Part shown: positions 51,821 to 61,530 of the stretch, piece after piece
Position numbering within the stretch: the first letter of the stretch is position 1
Layout of the letters: each line of letters opens with the position of its first letter
Assembly: GCF_900100665.1 (NCBI RefSeq)
Contig: NZ_FNCS01000012.1
Location: 1-64,000 of the forward strand
Source: Pelagibacterium luteolum
GTDB taxonomy: Bacteria; Pseudomonadota; Alphaproteobacteria; Rhizobiales; Devosiaceae
DNA: 64,000 nucleotides
Direction: 5' to 3'
Made by a program: the position numbers and the translations under genes
The notes under the pieces: model-generated
Database searches by the model: none
What the model was told of the DNA's origin: nothing
The model's input: only the letters and a program-made list of their open reading frames with translations

Positions 51821-52510
51821 ATGTTGGACTTCCCAGCACCCAAGACCATGGCCAAAGCGCTACGTGGTGCGTTGGCCGATCGCGGTGTATCGCTCTCTCA
51901 CGGTCAATGCCTCGATCTCGTTGCCAAGCAGTTCGGCTTCGCCGATTGGAATGTTCTCTCCGCGCGTAACGCGGGCGCGCTGCCGCCTTCCGATTTGCCG
52001 ATACCGAGCGGATGGTTTTCATGCGGCTCCTTTGATCCCGACCAGTTCCGTGTCGGACGTGCACCCGATGTTCCGGACGCCTCGCTGGCCGAAACGATCG
52101 CGACGTCCGGTGTTCCATCCGATGCGTTCGCCGGCCTTATGCAGTCGTTTTCGGCAGAAGCCTATCGCGGCAAGAGGGTACGATTGACCGCTGAACTCAC
52201 GGCGCGAGGAGCCGGGGCGGGCACGATTTGGTTGCGTGTCGATCCCATCGATGGCGTCCGTCCGTTGGCGTTCGATAACATGATGGATCGAAAAGAGGAC
52301 GGCCCGATATCGGGCACCACTGACTGGACCGAACGCTCGGTGGTTCTCGACGTGGACGATAAAGCCGCCAGCCTCCATTTCGGATTCTTCCTCAAGGCGC
52401 CCGGTTCCGTTTTGGCAAGGGCGTTTCGGATCGACACTGTCGATCAAACGGTGCCGGTGACAAAGGGAAGGCCCCTGCCACCCGGACCAGTCAACCTCGG
52501 ATTTCAATGA
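51821..52510 (+). CDS. Glyoxalase-superfamily-like protein, unknown role
   Basis: 229 aa. An N-terminal helix-rich segment (MLDFPAPKTMAKALRGALADRGVSLSHGQCLDLVAKQFGFADWNVLSAR) is typical of proteins annotated as glyoxalase superfamily in alphaproteobacteria, followed by an all-beta region (FDNMMDRKEDGPISG, WTERSVVLDVDDKAASLHFGFFLKA). No metal-binding set is evident, so enzymatic activity is uncertain. The annotation rests on resemblance. The preceding gap of about 165 bp has no other gene. Confidence 0.6.
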   Translation: MLDFPAPKTMAKALRGALADRGVSLSHGQCLDLVAKQFGFADWNVLSARNAGALPPSDLPIPSGWFSCGSFDPDQFRVGRAPDVPDASLAETIATSGVPSDAFAGLMQSFSAEAYRGKRVRLTAELTARGAGAGTIWLRVDPIDGVRPLAFDNMMDRKEDGPISGTTDWTERSVVLDVDDKAASLHFGFFLKAPGSVLARAFRIDTVDQTVPVTKGRPLPPGPVNLGFQ

Positions 52511-52544
52511 CGAGGCGGCCGCGATCTCAGGCGGCGGCGATCCG

Positions 52545-53354
52545 TTAAAGAGCCGCCTCTAGCTCGGGCCACGCGGCGATGAAAGCGTCGCGGGCTCTGG
52601 TGCCGGGCGAGCCGGAGAGGCGGGTTCGATCCTGGTTGAGCTGTGCGAAGACCACGGTGCGCCCATCGCGCTCGGCCCAGCCGACGAACCAGCCCCATCC
52701 GGCGGTGTAGTCAAAGCTGCGGTCGGCATTGCGGGGGTAGGCGCCGCCGGTCTTGCCGCGCAGGGTCCAGCCATCAGCGGCTGGATAGGCATCGATGATG
52801 GCAAAGGTGTTCTCATGGGCCGCGGTCGAGACGGGAAGGTCGCGCGCGAGCAATTTGACGAGAAACGCCGCTTGATCGCGGGGCGATATCGCAAGGGACG
52901 AGCTGACCCACGCGCGCTCCAGGCCGTTGTCGAAACCGGCGTCGCCGGACATGTCGGCATTGCCGTAATTAAAGGCGCGGAGATAATCGGTCATCGTGGC
53001 GGCGCCGAGCGCATGGGTGATGCGCTGGGAATACCAGAGGACCGAATAGCGCATCCAATCGGATGGGTCGGTATTTTCGGTCCAGCGATCGCCCCAGTCG
53101 GGGTCGCCGGGCGTAAAGGCGAGTTCGGGCGTTTGGGGACCGACAAGGACGCCGCTGTCGAAACCGATGAGCGCGAGCGGGATCTTGAAGGTCGAAGCGG
53201 GCGTGACCGGGGTGGTGCAATCGCCGCGTTCGAGCAGCGCTTCCCCGGTTGAGGCATCCAGGATCAGGGTGCAAATCTCGCGGGCCTGAGACGGCATGGC
53301 CGCGGGCACGGCAATGCCCACGGCCACGATAAGCGCCAGGATGAACCGCGTCAT
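52545..53354 (-). CDS. Class D (OXA-type) beta-lactamase
   Basis: 269 aa with a signal peptide (MTRFILALIVAVGIAVPAA, cleavage after PSQA). Class D motifs: active-site STFK at residues 54-57, YSVLWY at 103-108 in place of S-x-V, YGN at 130-132 and KTG at 201-203. The lysine of STFK is the one carboxylated in OXA enzymes. It hydrolyses beta-lactams in the periplasm. ATG 53354 is preferred; a GTG at 53369 is possible and would overlap the hemA stop. No integron or transposon adjoins it, so it is probably a resident chromosomal gene. Confidence 0.9.
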   Translation of the reverse strand: MTRFILALIVAVGIAVPAAMPSQAREICTLILDASTGEALLERGDCTTPVTPASTFKIPLALIGFDSGVLVGPQTPELAFTPGDPDWGDRWTENTDPSDWMRYSVLWYSQRITHALGAATMTDYLRAFNYGNADMSGDAGFDNGLERAWVSSSLAISPRDQAAFLVKLLARDLPVSTAAHENTFAIIDAYPAADGWTLRGKTGGAYPRNADRSFDYTAGWGWFVGWAERDGRTVVFAQLNQDRTRLSGSPGTRARDAFIAAWPELEAAL

Positions 53355-53361
53355 GCGGTGG

Positions 53362-54642
53362 TCATCCACCCACGGTCGGAAGCGTCAGATCGCCGACCAC
53401 GAGTTTGTTTTCCATGAGTTTGGACATGTCGAAATCACGCGGCAGATCGAGTTGCTGCCAGACCGAGATCAACGCGTCGCAGAGTTCGGCGATCATGTCG
53501 TCTGAGTGGTAGGGCGTCGGCGTGATGCGCAACCGCTCGGTGCCCTTGGGGACCGTGGGGTAGTTGATGGGCTGGATATAGATGTTGTGGCGATCCATCA
53601 GCATGTCGCTGGCCGCCTTGCACAGCCGCGCATCGCCCACGATCAGCGGCACGATATGGGTATCGGTGGGCAGGACGGGCAGGCCGGCTTCGGCGAGGAC
53701 GCGCTTGACGCGACCGGCCTGGCGCTGCTGGCCCTCGCGCTCGACATTGGAGACCTTGAGGTGCTCGATCGACGCACGGGCTGCCGCGCAAAGGGCAGGG
53801 GGCAGCGCGGTGGTGAAGATGAATTCGGGCGCGTAGGAGCGCACGGCGTCGACGATGGCCTTGTTAGCGGTGATGTAGCCGCCCATGACGCCAAAGCCCT
53901 TGGCCAGAGTGCCTTCGATGATATCGATGCGGTCCATCAGGCCTTCGCGCTCGCACATGCCGCCGCCACGCGGGCCGTACATGCCTACGGCATGAACTTC
54001 GTCGATATAGGTCATGGCGTTGAATTCATCGGCCAGATCAGCGATGGCCTCGATGGGCGCGATGTCGCCATCCATGGAATAGACGGATTCAAAAACGATC
54101 AGCTTGGGGCGCTGCTTGCCGGCTGCCGAGAGCAGTTCGCGCAGATGATCGAGATCGTTGTGGCGGAAAATCTTCTTTTCCATGCCCGACTGGCGCACGC
54201 CCTGGATCATAGATGCGTGGTTGAGCTGATCGGAGAGGATCAGGCAATCGGGAATGAGGCGGGCGACCGTCGAAATCGTGGCTTCGTTGGAAACGAAACC
54301 CGAGGTGAAGACGAGGGCGGCTTCCTTGCGGTGCAAATCGGCGAGCGAGCGCTCGAGCTCGACGAGAGGACGGTTGGTGCCTGAAATGTTGCGTGTGCCG
54401 CCGGCGCCTGCGCCGAGCTTTCCGGCAGTCTCCTGCATTTCGCCGATCACCTTGGGGTGCTGGCCCATGCCGAGATAATCATTCGAGCACCAGATGGTGA
54501 TTTCGTGCCGATTGTCCGCGCTGTCGCGGAAAATGGCGCGGGGAAAATGCCCGGCAATGCGTTCGATATCGGCAAAGACGCGATAGCGCTTTTCAACGCG
54601 AAGCGCATCGATCGCATCTTCAAAGATGCCGCGGTAGTCCAT
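53362..54642 (-). CDS. hemA: 5-aminolevulinate synthase
   Basis: 426-aa PLP enzyme condensing succinyl-CoA and glycine, first step of the C4 heme/tetrapyrrole pathway of alphaproteobacteria. The Schiff-base lysine is K248 in [35 protein letters not shown] and NASM-type HASMIQGV match the family. GGAGTTGG before ATG 54642 fixes the start, and a longer open frame to 54777 is rejected. An FNR-type box lies 122 bp upstream (54764-54777), consistent with oxygen-dependent expression. A class D beta-lactamase gene follows on the same strand. Confidence 0.94.
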   Translation of the reverse strand: MDYRGIFEDAIDALRVEKRYRVFADIERIAGHFPRAIFRDSADNRHEITIWCSNDYLGMGQHPKVIGEMQETAGKLGAGAGGTRNISGTNRPLVELERSLADLHRKEAALVFTSGFVSNEATISTVARLIPDCLILSDQLNHASMIQGVRQSGMEKKIFRHNDLDHLRELLSAAGKQRPKLIVFESVYSMDGDIAPIEAIADLADEFNAMTYIDEVHAVGMYGPRGGGMCEREGLMDRIDIIEGTLAKGFGVMGGYITANKAIVDAVRSYAPEFIFTTALPPALCAAARASIEHLKVSNVEREGQQRQAGRVKRVLAEAGLPVLPTDTHIVPLIVGDARLCKAASDMLMDRHNIYIQPINYPTVPKGTERLRITPTPYHSDDMIAELCDALISVWQQLDLPRDFDMSKLMENKLVVGDLTLPTVGG

Positions 54643-55042
54643 GAGGCCAACTCCAATCGCGCCGGAGGCTGACGGCTGTAAACCTGCCCTGGCACCTAGT
54701 CTTTTCATGTGCGCTTCAGCATGGCGCACCTTGATCATTTGCACCCCGGCGCCGGAGTACGACATGATCTGTATCAAATCGATCCGTGAGATGTCATCGT
54801 CAAATTTGGCGTTGGCGTTCCGCTATGCGGGAATTGCTTATCCAACTCATCGCTTTATAGCGGGAGATTGGCTAAAAGTCAGAAGAAAATCAGCGCGACC
54901 CAATGACGCGAGCCATGCTTGCGGCCCAACGTCTTGCCGCTGTGGCTGGCGCTGCGTAGTCTTGTCGCGGATGACCACTTTCCCGCCGTATTCCCTCCGC
55001 AAAGGATTCGGCAATATTTTTGATAGAGGCGACGAGATTATC
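54643..55042. other. Regulatory gap between hemA and OmpA-type lipoprotein
   Basis: 400 bp between divergent genes. Apart from the FNR-type box at 54764-54777 there is no gene-like frame. The section 54780-54860 is A+T-rich and likely contains promoters in one or both directions; the plus-strand frame running from 54641 into the lipoprotein gene is not family-like before 55043. Confidence 0.4.
54764..54777 (-). promoter_or_regulatory. FNR/FixK-type box upstream of hemA
   Basis: Read on the minus strand the site is TTGATACAGATCAT, nine of ten conserved positions of TTGAT-N4-ATCAA. It is 122 bp upstream of the hemA start, a usual position for activators of this family. FnrL control of hemA is known in Rhodobacter, which supports the assignment. 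Confidence 0.6.
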
Positions 55043-55705
55043 ATGAGAACTCAAGCTATTGCCCTTACGGCGGTTGCCGCAATGTTTCTGGCCGGCTGCT
55101 CGACCAATCCTTACACAGGCGAATCGCAGCTTTCCAACACGGCAGGCGGTGCGCTGCTGGGTGCCGGCGGCGGCGCTCTCGGCGGCGCGCTGATCGGGTC
55201 GGCAGTTGGTGATGCGCGTGTCGGCGCTCTGATCGGGGCCGGTGTCGGTGCTGTCGCCGGTGGGGCGATCGGCAATTATATGGACGAACAGGAAGCCCAG
55301 CTCCGCGCCCAGCTTCAGGGCACCGGTGTTTCGGTTACCCGCGTTGGCGACAATATCGTCCTCAACATGCCGTCCAACATCACGTTCGGCGTCAACCAGT
55401 CCGATATCCAGCCAGCGTTCCAGAACACGCTGCGCTCGGTGTCGCTGGTGCTCCAGGAATACAACCAGACCCTGGTCGATATCATCGGCTACACGGACTC
55501 GACCGGTTCGGCGAGCTACAACCTCACCCTGTCCCAGCAGCGCGCCACCTCAGTGCAGCGCACTCTTGCCCAGTTCGGTGTCGATCCACGCCGCTTCTTT
55601 GTCGAGGGCCGCGGCATGGCCAACCCCATCGCCGACAACTCGACGGAAGCAGGTCGTGCGCAGAACCGCCGCGTCGAAATCCGCATCGTTCCGATCCGTC
55701 AGTAG
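55043..55705 (+). CDS. OmpA-family outer-membrane lipoprotein
   Basis: 220 aa. A lipoprotein signal ends in LAGC (C19), followed by a glycine-rich Gly-zipper-like segment (GGALLGAGGGALGGALIGSAVGD, VGALIGAGVGAVAGGAIGNY) and a C-terminal OmpA domain (residues 100-218) with VDIIGYTDSTGSASYNLTLSQQRA and GRGMANPIADNSTEAGRAQNRRVEI. This YiaD-like architecture anchors the outer membrane to peptidoglycan. A strong bidirectional terminator follows at 55725-55758. Confidence 0.9.
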   Translation: MRTQAIALTAVAAMFLAGCSTNPYTGESQLSNTAGGALLGAGGGALGGALIGSAVGDARVGALIGAGVGAVAGGAIGNYMDEQEAQLRAQLQGTGVSVTRVGDNIVLNMPSNITFGVNQSDIQPAFQNTLRSVSLVLQEYNQTLVDIIGYTDSTGSASYNLTLSQQRATSVQRTLAQFGVDPRRFFVEGRGMANPIADNSTEAGRAQNRRVEIRIVPIRQ

Positions 55706-55724
55706 TCTGTTCGGACTGTCCAAC

Positions 55725-55758
55725 AAAAAAGGCGCGCCCTTGCGGGTGCGCCTTTTTT
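55725..55758. terminator. Bidirectional intrinsic terminator
   Basis: GGCGCGCCC at 55731-55739 and GGGTGCGCC at 55744-55752 pair across a 4-base loop (one G-T pair). A six-base T-run follows at 55753-55758 and an A-run precedes at 55725-55730, giving U-tracts on both strands. It separates the OmpA lipoprotein from the convergent L,D-transpeptidase gene. Confidence 0.9.
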
Positions 55759-55777
55759 CATGGCCAAGCGCCGGTCC

Positions 55778-56509
55778 CTAGACCAACTGGGCCTGCCCCA
55801 TCGACGGGTCCTGGGACAAAGGCTGAGTTGTCGGGGATTGCAGGACAACGATGGTCGAGCCGGCCCGCACATTGTCGGCAAGGTGGATGACGTCCTGGTG
55901 CAGCAGACGGACGCAGCCCGAAGACACCGCTTGACCGATGGTCCAGGTCTCGCCCGTGCCGTGAATGCGGTAGATCGTGTCGCGATTGCCTTCATGGATA
56001 TAGAGCGCGCGCGCGCCGAGCGGGTTGTCGAGCCCCGGAGGCTGGCCCCGGCGCCACTGTTCCAGTTCGGGCTGACGGTCGACCATTTCCGAAGGCGGTG
56101 TCCAGACCGGCCATTCGCGCGAATAGGCAATGTGGCCGCGTCCCGCCCATTCAAAGCCTGCGCGACCCAGGCCCGCGCCGTAGCGCATCGCCATGCCGTT
56201 GTCCTGAACGTGGTAGAGATAGTAATTGGCTGTGTCGACGATCACCGTGCCAGGCCGCTCGGTGGTCGAATAGGGCACGCTTTGGCGGTAGTAGCGCTGC
56301 TCGAGATAGCGCAGATCGACGGCTGGAACCGGGAACTGCTCATAGGGCATCGCCGCATACATCGCGACGACTTCTGGAGAGATCGGAGGCGGAAGGGTGA
56401 CGGGCTGGGTCGTCACAGGGGCGGTGGTGGTGCAGCCCGCGGCGGTCAGCGCCAGAAGGCTCGATGCCCCGGCAAGAAAACCGCGGCGGGAGAGGGTGAT
56501 GTCATTCAT
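55778..56509 (-). CDS. L,D-transpeptidase (YkuD family)
   Basis: 243 aa. An N-terminal SRRGFLAGASSLLAL twin-arginine-like region precedes LTAAGC, a lipobox, so it may be an exported lipoprotein. The YkuD domain has GTVIVDTANYYLYHV at its start and the catalytic HGTGETWTIGQAVSSGCVRLLHQDVIHL with the cysteine nucleophile. It crosslinks peptidoglycan by 3-3 links or attaches proteins to it. It converges on the OmpA lipoprotein gene across the bidirectional terminator. Confidence 0.9.
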   Translation of the reverse strand: MNDITLSRRGFLAGASSLLALTAAGCTTTAPVTTQPVTLPPPISPEVVAMYAAMPYEQFPVPAVDLRYLEQRYYRQSVPYSTTERPGTVIVDTANYYLYHVQDNGMAMRYGAGLGRAGFEWAGRGHIAYSREWPVWTPPSEMVDRQPELEQWRRGQPPGLDNPLGARALYIHEGNRDTIYRIHGTGETWTIGQAVSSGCVRLLHQDVIHLADNVRAGSTIVVLQSPTTQPLSQDPSMGQAQLV

Positions 56510-56587
56510 GTCAAAAAACTTCTCATACGGACGGAGGCATTGGGGCTTCGTCCAGGGATAGCAGGAGGATAGCGATCTGTGTTGCGA

Positions 56588-56944
56588 TCAGACCCTGGGC
56601 GGGGGGAGGACGGGGAAGGGTTCGATACCGATACGGTCGATCAGGGGCTCTATGATCGCCCAGTGAGCTTGGGGCTGCTTGGGCTCGATGTCGCAGGCAT
56701 GGGGGATTTGCCCATGCACCTTGCAGCCGGGCACCACCATGCCGAGCGCCAACTCTTTCCAGCAGCGCCCAAGCATGAGCTCTGGGCGATCGAGAGGGCT
56801 GGCGGTATCGGTCGGTTGGTCGTCGAGCACGCACCATTGCGCCAAAGGCATGGCATGCGTCTCGGTCGTTGCCGCCGTGGCGAACGAACTCGAGAGCAGA
56901 ACCAGTCCAATGGTCAGCATGATGATGGGCAGGATGCGTGTCAT
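56588..56944 (-). CDS. Small secreted protein, unknown
   Basis: 118 aa with a signal peptide (MTRILPIIMLTIGLVLLSSSFATA, cleavage before ATTETH). The mature part has four cysteines (QWCVLDD, GRCWKEL, PGCKVHG, HACDIE) that could form two disulfides and lacks further motifs. No family recognised. The gene reads toward the L,D-transpeptidase gene on the same strand with a 78-bp gap. Confidence 0.6.
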   Translation of the reverse strand: MTRILPIIMLTIGLVLLSSSFATAATTETHAMPLAQWCVLDDQPTDTASPLDRPELMLGRCWKELALGMVVPGCKVHGQIPHACDIEPKQPQAHWAIIEPLIDRIGIEPFPVLPPPRV

Positions 56945-57142
56945 GGCCTATCGGTTACCGTATCAATCATGGCGCGATAAAGGCGCAGACCGGTAACGGA
57001 CGAGTGAGGCAGTGCCGAGAGGCGCCCTGTGTTGCCCGGGGGTCACAGGCTGGCAGATGCATTTATCGTTGTGGACGCGTCCTTGTTGCGCTTTGCCAGC
57101 GCCACAATCGATCCGTAATGTCGCGCCCTCGACACGATCCGG

Positions 57143-59458
57143 ATGACCATGACCGACACGACCAAAGCCATCACCGCCCTTATCGCCACCGAAATTGCGG
57201 CACGTCCCGAACAGGTGAAATCTGCAATAGACCTGCTTGATGGCGGCGCCACGGTGCCGTTCATCGCACGATATCGCAAGGAGGTGACGGGCGGGCTCGA
57301 CGATGTGCAATTGCGCACGCTGGGCGAACGCCTCGGCTATCTGCGTGAACTCGAGGCGCGCCGGATTGCGATCGTCCAGTCGATCGACGGGCAAGGCAAG
57401 CTGACGCCCGACCTGGCGGCCCAGATCGCCCGCGTTACGACCAAGTCCGAGCTGGAAGATATCTATCTCCCCTATAAGCCCAAGCGTCGCACCAAGGGGG
57501 AGATCGCCCGAGAGCGCGGTCTCGAACCATTGGCCGACGCGCTGTTTGGCAACCGCACGCTGATACCGCTGGCCGAGGCTGAAAAATTCCTGTCCGACGA
57601 GGTGCCGGATGCCAAGGCTGCCCTGGATGGGGCCCGTGATATCCTGGCCGAACGCTTCGCGGTCGATGCGGACCTCATCGGGAAGCTGCGTACCTATATG
57701 GAAGCAAAGGCCATGATGCGCGCGCGGGTGATGGAGGGTAAGGCCGAGCAGGGCGCCAAGTTTTCCGACTATTTCGACCACGTGGAACCCTGGGCGAAGG
57801 TGCCGAGCCACCGCGCGCTGGCGATGCTGCGCGGGCGCAATGAAGAGATCTTGAGCGTCGATCTCGAACTCGATGCCGATGCGGACGGCAAGTACAAGCC
57901 TGCCGAGGCTATGGTCGCCGCGCATTTCGGCGTCCGCGCCGATGGCGGTCCCGCTGACCAATGGTTGATGGAGGTGGCGCGCTGGAGCTGGCGCGTGAAG
58001 CTATGGCTCCATTTGTCGGTCGATCTGATGGGGCGGTTGCGCGAGCGTGCCGAGGACGAGGCCATCACGGTGTTCGCGCGCAATCTCAAGGACCTCCTCC
58101 TTGCCGCGCCGGCCGGCAATCGGGCGACGATGGGGCTGGACCCTGGAATTCGGACCGGGGTGAAGGTCGCTGTCGTCGATGCGACGGGCAAGGTGCTCGA
58201 CACGGCAACGGTCTATCCTTTCCAGCCGCGCAACGATGTGCAGGGCGCCATCGCCGTGCTAATGGCGCTCGTCGCTCGCCATAAGGTCGAACTCATCGCC
58301 ATAGGCAATGGCACCGCCAGCCGGGAAACTGAGCGATTGGCGGCTGAAATGCTGGCCAGGGTGCCAGCGCCCAAGCCGTTAAAGGTCGTTGTCAGCGAAG
58401 CGGGAGCTTCGGTCTATTCGGCCTCCGAGACCGCATCGAACGAATTGCCCGATCTCGACGTCTCCTTGCGGGGTGCCGTATCGATTGCGCGCCGGCTTCA
58501 GGACCCACTTGCGGAACTGGTGAAGATCGATCCCAAATCGATCGGAGTAGGGCAGTATCAGCACGACGTCGACCAGTACCGCATGGCGAAATCGCTCGAT
58601 GCGGTGGTCGAGGACGCCGTCAATGCCGTGGGAGTCGACCTCAATACAGCTTCGGCGCCACTGCTTGCCCGGGTGTCGGGGCTGGGCACCTCGCTGGCAG
58701 AGGCGATCGTCGCGCACCGCAACGCCAATGGCGCGTTCTCGTCGCGCAAGGATCTTTTGTCGGTGTCGCGTCTTGGTCCCAAGGCGTTCGAACAGGCGGC
58801 GGGGTTCCTGCGCATCCGCGACGGTGCCGAGCCGCTCGATGCGTCCTCGGTCCATCCGGAAGCCTATGGCGTGGCGCGCAAGATCGTCGCTGCGTGTGGC
58901 CGCGATATCCGCGCCCTGATGGGCGACACAGCGGCTCTGAAAAATCTCGACGCCAGACATTTCGTCGATGAGACGTTCGGATTGCCCACGGTGCGCGATA
59001 TTCTCGCCGAACTTGAAAAACCCGGCCGCGATCCACGCCCGGAATTCAAGACGGCCACCTTTGCCGATGGGGTCGAAGAGATATCAGATCTCAAACCCGG
59101 CATGATGCTCGAAGGGACAGTTACCAATGTCGCCGCCTTCGGAGCCTTCGTCGATATCGGTGTGCATCAGGACGGATTGGTCCACGTGTCTCAACTTGCC
59201 GACAAATTCGTCAAGGACGCCCATGAGGTGGTCAAGACCGGCGACGTCGTGAAGGTCAAGGTGCTCGAAGTGGATGCCAAGCGAAAACGCATCAGCCTTT
59301 CGATGCGCAGGGATGCGGCTCCTGAGCGGGCGAATGCTCAACCAAAGCGTGACGACCGGTCAACGCCCAGAAGTCGGCCACCCGCTGTTAAGGCCAGTGA
59401 GGCTGCGTCTGGCGCACTGGGGGCGGCGCTGGCAGAAGCGATGCGGAACAAGCGCTAG
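57143..59458 (+). CDS. tex: Tex-family RNA-binding transcription accessory protein
   Basis: 771 aa. The N-terminal Tex helical domain includes [21 protein letters not shown] and [21 protein letters not shown] YqgF-like nuclease fold near 330 ([16 protein letters not shown]) and a helix-hairpin-helix part ([19 protein letters not shown]) are followed by an S1 domain at about 650-720 ([35 protein letters not shown]). The C terminus is a basic, disordered tail. Tex binds RNA and affects transcription and RNA turnover. ATG 57143 and ATG 57149 are both possible. Confidence 0.94.
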   Translation: MTMTDTTKAITALIATEIAARPEQVKSAIDLLDGGATVPFIARYRKEVTGGLDDVQLRTLGERLGYLRELEARRIAIVQSIDGQGKLTPDLAAQIARVTTKSELEDIYLPYKPKRRTKGEIARERGLEPLADALFGNRTLIPLAEAEKFLSDEVPDAKAALDGARDILAERFAVDADLIGKLRTYMEAKAMMRARVMEGKAEQGAKFSDYFDHVEPWAKVPSHRALAMLRGRNEEILSVDLELDADADGKYKPAEAMVAAHFGVRADGGPADQWLMEVARWSWRVKLWLHLSVDLMGRLRERAEDEAITVFARNLKDLLLAAPAGNRATMGLDPGIRTGVKVAVVDATGKVLDTATVYPFQPRNDVQGAIAVLMALVARHKVELIAIGNGTASRETERLAAEMLARVPAPKPLKVVVSEAGASVYSASETASNELPDLDVSLRGAVSIARRLQDPLAELVKIDPKSIGVGQYQHDVDQYRMAKSLDAVVEDAVNAVGVDLNTASAPLLARVSGLGTSLAEAIVAHRNANGAFSSRKDLLSVSRLGPKAFEQAAGFLRIRDGAEPLDASSVHPEAYGVARKIVAACGRDIRALMGDTAALKNLDARHFVDETFGLPTVRDILAELEKPGRDPRPEFKTATFADGVEEISDLKPGMMLEGTVTNVAAFGAFVDIGVHQDGLVHVSQLADKFVKDAHEVVKTGDVVKVKVLEVDAKRKRISLSMRRDAAPERANAQPKRDDRSTPRSRPPAVKASEAASGALGAALAEAMRNKR

Positions 59459-59498
59459 TCGGCGTCGTTTTCCCTATCCAATGATGCTGGAGATATCC

Positions 59499-59774
59499 AT
59501 GTCGCAATTCCGGGCGTTCACCGGGTCTGAGACCCAAGGCACGATTGTTGTAAGGGTGCTCGACAGCCCGGAGGGACCGCGCGCCTTTATCCGGCAGGTG
59601 TCCGACCCCGCCGATGTGGCCGAAGACACGATCGAACAAAGCGAAGAGATGCCCGTCGAAGAGGCGCTTGCTTTAGCACGCAACAAGGCCGCCAACATGG
59701 ACGGCGGGGCCGAAATCGTTATCGACCTCGGCCCCGATGCAAAGTGGGACGACCACTGGGGGCGGCTGGATTAG
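59499..59774 (+). CDS. Small acidic unknown protein after tex
   Basis: 91 aa. ATG 59499 with GGAG six bases upstream is chosen over the adjacent ATGs at 59481 and 59484. Sequence shows FTGSETQGTIVVRVLDSPEGPRAFIRQVSDPADV and a strongly acidic C terminus (IDLGPDAKWDDHWGRLD). No signal peptide. Located 40 bp after tex on the same strand and possibly co-transcribed; no family recognised. Confidence 0.6.
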   Translation: MSQFRAFTGSETQGTIVVRVLDSPEGPRAFIRQVSDPADVAEDTIEQSEEMPVEEALALARNKAANMDGGAEIVIDLGPDAKWDDHWGRLD

Positions 59775-59810
59775 ACCCCGGCCGCCAAAATAGTGTTCTC
59801 TACGCCCAAA

Positions 59811-60128
59811 TCAGCGCTGGCTGATGTGGTAGAGATATCCGAGACCGAACCCCACGATGGCGGCCACGGCGAGCACGGTGCCGGTGGCGGCGGGCGCCTT
59901 GTGGGCGGCTTTGTTGATGATTTCGATGTCGCGTTGGACCTGCTTGCTGGCCCTGCGCGCGTTCTTGCGAGCGCCGCGCCACAAATCTTCGGCCTCATCG
60001 CTCAGTTCGTCGAAATCGATGCCGTTATCCGCGAGGGTCTTGGAAATGCTCTGAAGCTGCTTGCGCAGATCGCGAACCTGATGGTCGAGGTTTTTGTTGA
60101 TGCCATTGGCAAAGCTGAAATCGGCCAT
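59811..60128 (-). CDS. DUF883/ElaB-like membrane-associated protein
   Basis: 105 aa. Residues 10-70 are charged and helical (NLDHQVRDLRKQLQSISKTLADNG), and a C-terminal hydrophobic helix (APAATGTVLAVAAIVGFGLGYLYHISQR) anchors it in the inner membrane. This is the DUF883/ElaB-type layout of ribosome- or stress-associated membrane proteins. GGAGACG before ATG 60128 sets the start; the frame extends to 60158 without support. Confidence 0.72.
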   Translation of the reverse strand: MADFSFANGINKNLDHQVRDLRKQLQSISKTLADNGIDFDELSDEAEDLWRGARKNARRASKQVQRDIEIINKAAHKAPAATGTVLAVAAIVGFGLGYLYHISQR

Positions 60129-60199
60129 GCGTCGTCTCCGTTGCGAATTTGAACTCACAACGAACTGGGAACCCTGCGGTTCCCTTTTCAGAAATACGC

Positions 60200-60526
60200 C
60201 TATTGAGCGCCGGCCGCCTCGCGACGATAGAGTTCATAGGTGCCATGGCATGCGAAGGACGCGATAATGCGGTGGGCGGGCCCAAGGGCGCTGGCTACGC
60301 GGTCACAGACCAGTTCCGTCGCCGCCTGGATTTCCGGATCGATCAGGCCGAAATAGCAGACCATCTTGTAGCTCGACTTGAACGCGGCTCCGATTTCGGG
60401 GCGCAGTGACTCTTCGACGAAGGCCTCGCAGCGGTTGATGGCGTCGATTTCGGACAACCCTTGGGCCGCAGCCGGGTGAATGCCAAGCCCCGCCATTCCG
60501 ATTGCCAGCCCCAGCAGCACGCGCAT
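60200..60526 (-). CDS. Small exported protein, unknown
   Basis: 108 aa from ATG 60526 with a signal peptide (MRVLLGLAIGMAGLGIHPAAA, cleavage before QGLSE). The mature protein has conserved-looking cysteines in NRCEAFV, MVCYFG, LVCDRVA and FACHGTYEL, four in total, suggesting two disulfides. No family recognised. Confidence 0.6.
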   Translation of the reverse strand: MRVLLGLAIGMAGLGIHPAAAQGLSEIDAINRCEAFVEESLRPEIGAAFKSSYKMVCYFGLIDPEIQAATELVCDRVASALGPAHRIIASFACHGTYELYRREAAGAQ

Positions 60527-60643
60527 CATCGAACCTAATCCCCAGTCGCAAACCCACCCAATCGTAAATTCAGTCGGCTCTCAACGAAAAGCTGCATAGG
60601 CGAAAAAGGATAGTGTGCGATGTTGCCGAACTGCCGCAGAAGG

Positions 60644-61243
60644 CTACTGCGGCGTGCAACTGGCGGGAAGGATGGCCTCGAGCGCGCCCTCTGCCGGAGC
60701 AAGCTCGCTCGACACGATCGAGAGGGGCCTAAACGGCGGCGTTGCCTGATTTCCTGGCTGGGGCAGGCTTAAAGTGTAGCAGCCGGCAAAGCTTTCGGTG
60801 CTGCCATCGCGTTGAGTGGCCGCGAGGGCGACGGGAATGGCCGAATATTGCGTGCCCGCCGTGCCTTCGGTGATCTCCGCGCCGATCAGGATGTCGACCG
60901 ATTGCGTATCGGCATATCCTGCGGCGAAGGCATCGAAATCAGCTTGCATCGCCTCGATATCTGCATCCGAATATGCTTGCTCGAAATACGACCACGCGCG
61001 CAGATATTCCTGGCGGTTGATGGCGTTGTAGAGCGAGTCAATGATCGATGCTGATGTGGAGCGGTCGTCATAATAAGGGTTTTCCGGAACGGTCTCGGTG
61101 GATTCGGGCGCTGGCGGCAGCACCTCTTCGAGAACGATCACTGGAGCGTCCTGTACCTCCGGGATGGGCAAGGTCAAAACCTCTTGGGCCGCCGCGGGAA
61201 CCGCAAGGCACGCAGTGAGAACAGGCAGCACAAACAGACGCAT
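60644..61243 (-). CDS. Exported protein, unknown
   Basis: 199 aa with a signal peptide (MRLFVLPVLTACLAVPAAAQ). A proline-rich linker (LEEVLPPAPESTETVPENP) leads to a domain with SASIIDSLYNAINRQEYLRAWSYFEQAYSDADIEAMQADFDAFAAGYADT, which resembles an NTF2-like or tetratricopeptide helical start, and two late cysteines (FAGCYTL, PASCTPQ). No family can be assigned. It precedes the tRNA-Thr gene on the same strand. Confidence 0.6.
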   Translation of the reverse strand: MRLFVLPVLTACLAVPAAAQEVLTLPIPEVQDAPVIVLEEVLPPAPESTETVPENPYYDDRSTSASIIDSLYNAINRQEYLRAWSYFEQAYSDADIEAMQADFDAFAAGYADTQSVDILIGAEITEGTAGTQYSAIPVALAATQRDGSTESFAGCYTLSLPQPGNQATPPFRPLSIVSSELAPAEGALEAILPASCTPQ

Positions 61244-61328
61244 AGGAAACTCCTTTAGAGCCCTAACGCGTAAATGCCGATGGCGTTGCCATAAAGGTGG
61301 CCAGATGACGAAGAGGATTTAGGAAAAC

Positions 61329-61403
61329 TGGTGCTGCCGGAGAGATTTGAACTCTCGGCCTCTCCCTTACCAAGGGAGTGCTCTACCCCTGAGCTACGGC
61401 AGC
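61329..61403 (-). tRNA. tRNA-Thr (anticodon GGT)
   Basis: Read on the minus strand: acceptor GCTGCCG / CGGCAGC, D-arm with AGCTCAGGGGTAGAGC, anticodon arm CTCCC-TTGGTAA-GGGAG with anticodon GGT, and T-arm GAGAG-TTCAAAT-CTCTC, then discriminator A and encoded CCA. All four stems pair. It lies between the exported-protein gene and the small gene upstream of murA. Confidence 0.95.
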
Positions 61404-61530
61404 ACTGGATTGCGCGGCGTGGCGAAGGCGCCACCCGAATGCGGGCCTCTACTGCCACACCCTCCTTATGGACGCAAGGGCAAAAAGCGGGCAGTTAGGG
61501 GTTCAGTTTCGCGTGCAGGAGAGGCTTGTG

